A stretch of DNA of 64,000 nt from Whalleya microplaca. Its lineage: Eukaryota; Ascomycota; Sordariomycetes; Xylariales; Xylariaceae. Each line of letters starts with the position of its first letter. Positions within the stretch are counted from its first letter, which is position 1. Where the stretch lies: contig MU385784.1 of assembly GCA_022497155.1 (NCBI GenBank), forward strand, positions 102,240-166,239. The letters run 5' to 3'. Both the position numbers and the translations under genes were made by a program. Shown here piece after piece: positions 58,097 through 64,000 of the stretch. Below the pieces are notes generated by a model that ran no database searches, was not told the DNA's origin, and was given only the letters and a program-made list of their open reading frames with translations.

Positions 58097-58350
58097 AGTA
58101 TCACTTCAACTCCCAAATCGCAAACTAAAGTAGTCCAAGCGGCAAGTTAGAGAGATTGGTCAAGTTACCGTGATCAATATTGACAGCACCCGGGCTTGGA
58201 GAGTGTCCACCAGAACGAACTGTAAAGGCTGTATCTGATGTGATGACAAGCGAGATGACCTTCTAGAGATGTTCGACGAGCAGTGAGTGGATAATGCATG
58301 TGGGCGAGGCCCTCGCTGTTCGCGGCCCATAGAGATCAAAATCGATCGAT

Positions 58351-58894
58351 ACGTCTAGAGGTAAAATTTTCAGACTGGTGGGAATGTTGGCATGGATGAA
58401 TGTATGCTGGAGAAGGGTTCTACGGGACACTCGATTGCGTATCTGGAAGAGTGCTTGATGTATTGGCGTACATTTTGTCATCCTCTCCAGACCCATCTGA
58501 CGGTGGCCTGCTGGGCCTTGTCCATTCTGAGGTCTCAGCATCGAACTTCGCGATACCGTAGCTATTGTGACATGACAATACGTTCTGCAGAGGGGCGTTT
58601 CAGAGCAGCTCGCAGATTAATTACCTGAATAGAAGTCATGGATCAGGATGAAGAGCTCGCTCATTTCATACTACAGAGTAGACCGACAGGTGATCAATTT
58701 ATGGGTTTCAGTCTTTAGTTTATGATTGAGGATATACCCTGGGACGTTGAATAGTCTCGATTCAAGAATTTCAGCTTAATTTCTGACAAAAATATGTAGA
58801 TTCAAGGTATTTAGCATAGAGTATTGCTAACCATACGCTCGTTCAGTCTGACAGTCTAAGTCAGAATCCTCGTCCTTGCCGCTATATCATGATC
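58351..58894. other. Intergenic, possibly more oxidase remnant
   Basis: Short ORFs at 58392..58628 (+) and 58263..58541 (-) give no recognisable domain beyond the remnant described at 58.2-58.35 kb. Confidence 0.45.
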
Positions 58895-60584
58895 TCAAGT
58901 CGCCTTGGCGGCTGGTGTCTTCTGGCCTCCTGGCACTAGCTTCTGAAAGACAAGGTGCGGATCATAGACTTGCTGTACGGAACGCAGACGTTTTACGTTG
59001 GCCTCACTATACGAGGCAATCACGGGCTGTTTTGCGTTGGCATCGTTCATGAAGATGTACTGCAGATCGACCCCTGCGTCCTTAGATAACTCCTTGATTT
59101 TAGCGTGTAGCGACTCGATGGCAGCGATGGCGACGGTGTCATCTCCCTCGTCCCACCACCCAAGATTCAGCGAGAACCACGTCTGATTAACGGGCTGCAG
59201 CCCTAACGCATTGCCGCCGCGTGCCTGACCGGCCAACGCTACGTTAGCGTTGATCGGCTGTACCGTGGCGACCAGTGAGCCTGCATGTAGCTTCGAGATG
59301 CTAGCTAGCTCTGGTGCGGTCGACAGCACTCTACTAATATGTGCAAATAATTCGCTATTGGGTTGGAATGTTTCCGAGTACCATGTCCATCTAGGAATGT
59401 CTGTTGCTGGAAAAACCCCCTGGAGTTCGTGCAGGGTCATGAAGCCCGTCTGTTCGAACACGGGGCTCAAGCTATAGAAAGGTGCGTAGGCTGCAGGTCG
59501 TTCCACGGGCTGGAGATAGACCAAGGTTACGAGTACGGAATCGTTGACCGGAGCAAGGTTAATGACGAGGTTAGCGTACAGGTCCTTATTTGGTGTACTC
59601 TGATACTCATAATAGGCCTGAAGTACGTCAGGCATCTGATCGAGAGTGAACATCTGTACACCACCCCAGACCTGCTTGACTGGATACGTTTTGGACTGAA
59701 ACTTGGTCACAATTCCTAGAATTTATTTAATGAATGTCCGACATGTTATGAGACACGGGGGCTGTTAGACTGTACCGAAGTTGTTTGCGCCTCCTTTAAG
59801 AGCCCAGAACAAGTCCGAATGTTCACTGGAGGTGGCCTCTATGACACTTCCGTCAGCTAAGACGATCTAGTGCGTACACCTTGTTAGTGAATTAACTTTT
59901 CTCATAGATAGTGTCGTGAGTGGTGGCAGTTACCTCGTAGCTTACTACGTTGTCGCATGCCATGCCGTATAAATCCGATAGATATGACAGGCCGCCCCCG
60001 AGGATGAGACCACCGACACCGACATCCAGAACCCGGCCGCCAACAACAGTCACGTTATACGGGTCCAGAGCCGTGTAAACGGCATCCCACCTGGCCCCCG
60101 GTCCAATGGACGCAAGTCCGACTGCCGCATCGTAGGTCACCTTGTTAAGTTTATCGGTGGCAATCAAAACTCCAATATCAATATTAGCATCAAAAGGGTT
60201 AGTCGAGTGGCCACCAGAGCGGATGGCAAACGAGATATCGTTGGCAACAAGCACTCCAATCAGCTTCTGGACGTCAGAGGCACTGGCCGGAAGTGCGATA
60301 CAATTGGGGTGCTTCCAGGCAGTGGCGGACCAGCTCTCCTCTCTCAGAGTGGCGTACTGGGCGTCGAAAGGTAGCGTGATGATATCACCAAGCCCACTTT
60401 TGAGTTGTTGGCAGATGGCAGTGGTAGTTGCATTAGATGACGACGCTGAAGTTTCATCTCCAATGCAGGCTGTGGTGGTAGGGTACCAGAGAGCCCACAC
60501 AATCGCTAGGAGGCCGACTACAGCCATAGTCACTATAGAGGGAAAAGGGATCAAATGAGAGCTCATATGGAACAGGAATGCCAT
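58895..60584 (-). CDS. FAD-linked oxidase, berberine-bridge/VAO type
   Basis: Three exons, 60584..59934, 59866..59776, 59715..58895; 520 aa. The start at 60584 (MAFLFHMSS) is the first ATG. A hydrophobic segment ([17 protein letters not shown]) acts as signal peptide or anchor. The PCMH FAD domain holds [14 protein letters not shown] with His126 as likely covalent flavin link, [54 protein letters not shown] (restored by splicing) and [14 protein letters not shown]. The BBE C-terminus is [18 protein letters not shown]. The Cys of bicovalent members is absent from RVLDVGVGG, so a single link is inferred. Such enzymes oxidise alcohols or amines, often in secondary metabolism. Neighbours are a P450 and a sibling remnant. 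Introns are 60-67 nt. Intact. Confidence 0.93.
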
Positions 60585-61402
60585 GGCTGTATAAGTCAAG
60601 TGCCGGGAATTACTGAAATTATATATTGAGATCGGACGTTTGATGATCTGGAGGACTTGGGTGTGGCGGCGACGATGGTCACCATCTGATGAACTCGATA
60701 ATTTTTTCTTTTAGACAGGGGTTGAAGATTCTACTACCCAAGAAGAACTGTAGAGATCGTCGAGTGCTCGCTCGAACAGGTGTTGTTGCCGTATTTATTG
60801 GGCTAATTCTGCAATTTGTTCCAACTACGTTGAGGATGCCACACTGATATCGGAATCCTTGCCCCGGGCAGCCGGGGACCTTGATTGGAAGCAACATCGG
60901 GTTCCGCAACTCTGGAAAGCGACACGAGTCTTTCGGGTCTGTAATTTTCCAACCGTAGTTTTGTACAGTACATGAAACTGGCATTGAGTGTGCATGTATG
61001 CCTACGGCGTCGCCGCCGCTACCACGGCACACCACGCTTCCGAACACTATTCTATTGGTTATTAGAGTAGTGGGCATGCAGTTAGCAGCCATGCAGCGAG
61101 TAGCACCATACCATTCAAATATTGGCGAAGCTTCTTATAACCAGTTGGTCGCACTCTCAAAGAATGTTGCCGACATGCTCGCACATATGTCCATCAGCTC
61201 TTGAGCCTATTGGTACTTCTAGATAGTCGAGGATAGAAGAAGTCCCTCAGACCTTTTATATGGATCAAAAGATCTTCAATAGCCCCCATCATGCGGAAAG
61301 GGCTCTACACAACAGAATAAAGAGAAGCGTGATCTCAGCAATGGCAATGTATCAATATCTATCCTCGTTTTACTCACTTCGCGCAGGGAATACCATTGAC
61401 AA
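60585..61402. promoter_or_regulatory. Divergent region, FAD oxidase / PTH11-like gene
   Basis: About 820 nt. A minus-strand ORF at 60679..61092 (137 aa) with several Cys lies here but has no signal peptide or family match, so it is not called. Confidence 0.4.
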
Positions 61403-62782
61403 ATGTCTGCTCAACTGCCACCAGACGTGGACCGTGCAGTAGGGTTGATGACAGTATGGTGGATAGAGTATGGTGTAGCCTCTGTCTTTATCTTCTTGCG
61501 CTTGTGGGCTCGTCGGTGTAAGCGCAGTCTGGGCCTTGATGATGCTGTCATGGGAATTACCTGGGTGCGTTTGACCATCTCTTGATACCGCGATTGGCAG
61601 TCGAACTTGCTAATATCTATGCAACACAGGCGTGTTTCTTAGGAGATGCCGTACTCAGTGCGTGTCGTTTCTGCTCTTCTCCCTTTATTGACCTCTGTCG
61701 AGGGCTCCAATGCAACCCAATTCTAGCATGTTTGTTTCTGTGAGCTACAGGACAGGAAGGGCTGACGAGGTTGAGCAGTCCAGTTCATGGCCCAAACAGG
61801 AGGTGCACGGCACTTCTTCTATCTGACATTGGCGGAGCAGCAATATGAGCTAAAGCTGATACAGATTACATTGGTCATTGGAATCGTCTGCACGGGGCTG
61901 GGCAAGATTGCCATTGGCACAACCATTCTTCGCATCATCGGCAGCACGTCCAGGTGAGAGAGATGGGCAGTGTGGTTCATTATAGCCACGACCGCGGTCA
62001 CATCTATCGTTGACATATTCCTAAACCTCTTCCGCTGCGGCGACCCGCGGGCGACGTGGGACTATGAACTGGCAGCCACAGCCAAATGCCTCAATTCAGA
62101 TTCCACCGACGCCTACAATACCTTCACCAACGCATGGCAAGTTCTGTCCGACTTCTGTTTTTCTATCCTGCCAATCGTTGTCGTGTGCAAATTGCATATG
62201 CCGCTACGCCGGAAGCTTACCATAATCGCGGCGTTGGGTCTCACCCTCGTAACTGGGGCGGCCGCTGCCGTCAAAGCGGTTTTGACTGGTTCCTTAGATC
62301 ACGCGGATCTGACCTGGAGCTTGTATGCTACCCTCATCTGGTTCGGCACTGAGGCCATGCTGATCATCGTTTGTAGTTCCATACCCACGCTTCACCCTCT
62401 GTGGGAACGTTTCGTGAGACGGCCCGGACTCCGCTATGAATCACAGAGATCGGGGTACCTTGCTTGCGGGAATTTAACTCCAGGCAGATCCAAGGCGTCG
62501 AAGCTTAGGACGCAGGACGGGGAGTCATTAACAATGGACAACGACTCGATGTTGCTATCCGATATCGAGCTCGCTTGCCTTACCGGGAATCCACAACAGC
62601 TATCAACATCCGTAGCTACTACACCACATAACGTGGGAACTTGGGTGGATGACCTGGGTCATGTGAGAATTCACGTGGTCAAACAAGTCGACGTGGTCTC
62701 TGGAAGACCTCATTGGAAGCATGATGATGGTCGAGAAGAACATGCATATAGACCACAGGATGCAACAAGAACCATTGGCTGA
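61403..62782 (+). pseudogene. PTH11/SAT4-type rhodopsin-like membrane protein with nonsense codon
   Basis: Exons 61403..61564, 61630..61657 and 61779..62782 join in one frame. Visible features of the fungal SAT4 'rhodopsin' domain (PTH11-related receptors): WWIEYGVASVFIFLRLWARR, SLGLDDAVMGITW, ACFLGDAVLS, VIGIVCTGLGKIAIGTTILR, then WAVWFIIATTAVTSIVDIFL, WQVLSDFCFSILPIVVVCKL, AALGLTLVTGAAAAVKAVL and LTWSLYATLIWFGTEAMLII. After STSR at 61954 comes an in-frame TGA (61955-61957) followed by ERWAVWF; the codon is most simply a changed Trp (TGG). No GT-AG pair nearby removes the stop and keeps frame. The rest, to 62782, is open. The product would be cut after about four helices. Pseudogene or recent null allele. 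Confidence 0.75.
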
Positions 62783-63907
62783 CTCCTAATCATGGGGACG
62801 GCAGTTTGATACTCTTTCAGGTTCCGTGCAAGGGATTAACGGTTGGCTGTTCAGAATACAAACCTGCAATGTCAAAATTGCCTGCATAAGTATAGAGAGG
62901 CATGGATGGTAAAAATGGTGACATGTAATCAAACTGCATATGTACGTGTAAGGCACGAACCAACCTAGCTCCTAGGCATGGAACATTATATTGAGGCTCA
63001 AGTGGCGGCGGTTAGACAAATTGGGAATGATTGCCGGCCCATACAACGTGAGAGTACAACCATATAATGGCCTTCAAAGTTGCAAAAAGACCCAACTGCA
63101 GCTGCCGTTGTGATAGAAGCCTAATGCCTACCTAGGTATATATTAATAGATGGTAATCTTTACCTGTCAGTAGGTACTGTAGAGGTGACATGGATACGAA
63201 AGCTAGACCACTTATCATCTTTGTAGTGTTACATCGGCTGGTATGTCTCCAACAGCTGCAGCAAGATCCAACTGCAGCTAACCTACATCCATGATCATGG
63301 AATTAGATCGTGGGTCCCATGATGCCATCACAACTCCATTCCGCTTGTGTACAGTACTTGATATAATGCAATAATTGTCTCTATAAGAAGTACGTACTGG
63401 CTCGACAATAGGCTTATGAAATTTGCGTACATTCGGGATATGTTCTAGAGCATTGTGTACCATATTCAACCTTCCAAAATTACAATAATACGTCTGATCA
63501 CGTTAAATGACCGCTTTCAAGGAACCGAGTTATCGGGCCGGGATTTGCCTTAGCGGCTCCTGGAGGCACCATGAACGGCTCCAATGACTACCGTATACTT
63601 CCGACTGGTACCTCGATGTAAAACATCTAGAAAGGCTACAAGACCTTGGAGATTAAGACCTTTTAAGCGCCTGAGGGTAAGCCAGCCAGTGACCAGATAG
63701 GGGGTACAGCTTTATGAAAAGAAATGTGGGCATTATACATAGGCATGGATGAAGTGGAGGGATATTGATCGGTATTGTTTGACGAATTACGGGGATGTGT
63801 GGCTGTGATAATCCAGGTAGCTGGGACGCTCCAAAAGCTGTGGCTTGCATATAGGAGAGCTCCCTTCTCTGTCAGACTCTAGTGATGATACTTCTCTAAT
63901 AATAACT
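62783..63907. other. Intergenic, no gene seen
   Basis: About 1.1 kb of spacer after the receptor-like gene. A TACCTAGGTA palindrome lies at 63129. Small ORFs only. Confidence 0.55.
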
Positions 63908-63960
63908 TATCACAGTTACAGTGTGTACAAAGATCATTTAGGTGCTGCCGTGATCACTCT
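63908..63960 (-). repeat. Dispersed repeat, copy 2
   Basis: Inverted match to 51993..52045 (6 mismatches in 53). Similarity appears to continue with gaps to the window end (GTGTAAAGATCTAAGATCC against GTGTCTAAAGGTCTAATGAC). Confidence 0.75.
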
Positions 63961-64000
63961 AGTAAAATTGTGTAAAGATCTAAGATCCGAAGGATCTTCT

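Larger units (their letters stand above)
57310..58350 (-). pseudogene. FAD-linked oxidase remnant split by a transposon
   Basis: Two pieces of one family on the minus strand. The 5' piece (about 58350..58160) reads ASPTCIIHSLLVEHL, an in-frame TAG at 58265-58263, then KVISLVITSDTAFTVRSGGH followed by SPSPGAVNID, the FAD-binding PCMH motif with the flavin-linking His. The 3' piece (about 57480..57310) reads SIKKLKEVQRKYDPDFVSQK then LVPWGFKLP and a stop, the usual C-terminus of berberine-bridge-type oxidases. About 300 residues between them are missing; a hAT-type MITE occupies most of the gap. Related to the intact oxidase at 58.9-60.6 kb, perhaps by an old duplication. Confidence 0.75.

Noticed and set aside
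60679..61092. 137-codon minus-strand ORF with several Cys
   Set aside because: No signal peptide, no family match, lies in a divergent promoter region; possible but unsupported.
1..64000. CRISPR array, 5S rRNA or telomeric repeat
   Set aside because: No regularly spaced direct repeats with unique spacers, no 5S-like sequence and no TTAGGG runs were seen.

Overview
The window comes from the nuclear genome of a filamentous ascomycete, most likely a Sordariomycete-type mould. The evidence is many 49-150 nt introns with GTRNGT donors, CTRAY-like branch points and YAG acceptors, proteins of fungal type (Vid24/Gid4, Rpp40, Trl1, tandem GFA-domain protein, PTH11/SAT4-type rhodopsin-like protein), long intergenic spaces and short microsatellites. 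No bacterial operons, tRNA, rRNA or CRISPR array were seen.

Layout. 0-13 kb: SEC11 (-), an uncharacterised multi-pass membrane protein (+), a BTB/POZ protein (+), GPN-loop GTPase NPA3/GPN1 (+), RNA polymerase subunit RPB12/RPABC4 (-), a HIT hydrolase (+) and an aldo-keto reductase (-). 12.7-17.1 kb: a gene desert ending in four copies of a 103-bp tandem repeat. 17.1-19.6 kb: a large broken gene (beta-sandwich region plus barrel-like C-terminal region) that looks foreign. 20.3-22.6 kb: a five-exon tandem GFA-domain gene and a small single-helix protein. 26-33 kb: beta-COP (-), Mago nashi (+), Vid24/Gid4 (-). 35-38 kb: one small orphan ORF and a degenerate ORF pair. 38.3-49.8 kb: a dense housekeeping block with TRM11 (-), RPP40 (+), an ankyrin protein (-), TRL1 (+), TRP4 (-) and mitochondrial uL10 (+). 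52.5-53.7 kb: a Cys-rich secreted protein alone between two gene-poor stretches. 54.9-62.8 kb: a secondary-metabolism-like group with a P450 that has a frame break, an FAD-oxidase remnant interrupted by a hAT-type MITE, an intact FAD-linked oxidase, and a PTH11-like receptor with a nonsense codon.

How it fits together. Three genes for tRNA maturation (TRM11 for m2G10, RPP40 for 5'-end processing, TRL1 for exon ligation) lie within 7.5 kb. Every housekeeping gene reads cleanly through all splice junctions, so the breaks in the accessory genes are more likely real decay than sequencing error. The accessory islands (17-19.6, 36-38 and 55-63 kb) hold most of the novelty: a probable horizontally acquired pseudogene, a complete non-autonomous transposon with target duplication, a dispersed inverted repeat, and a decaying oxidase/P450 group.
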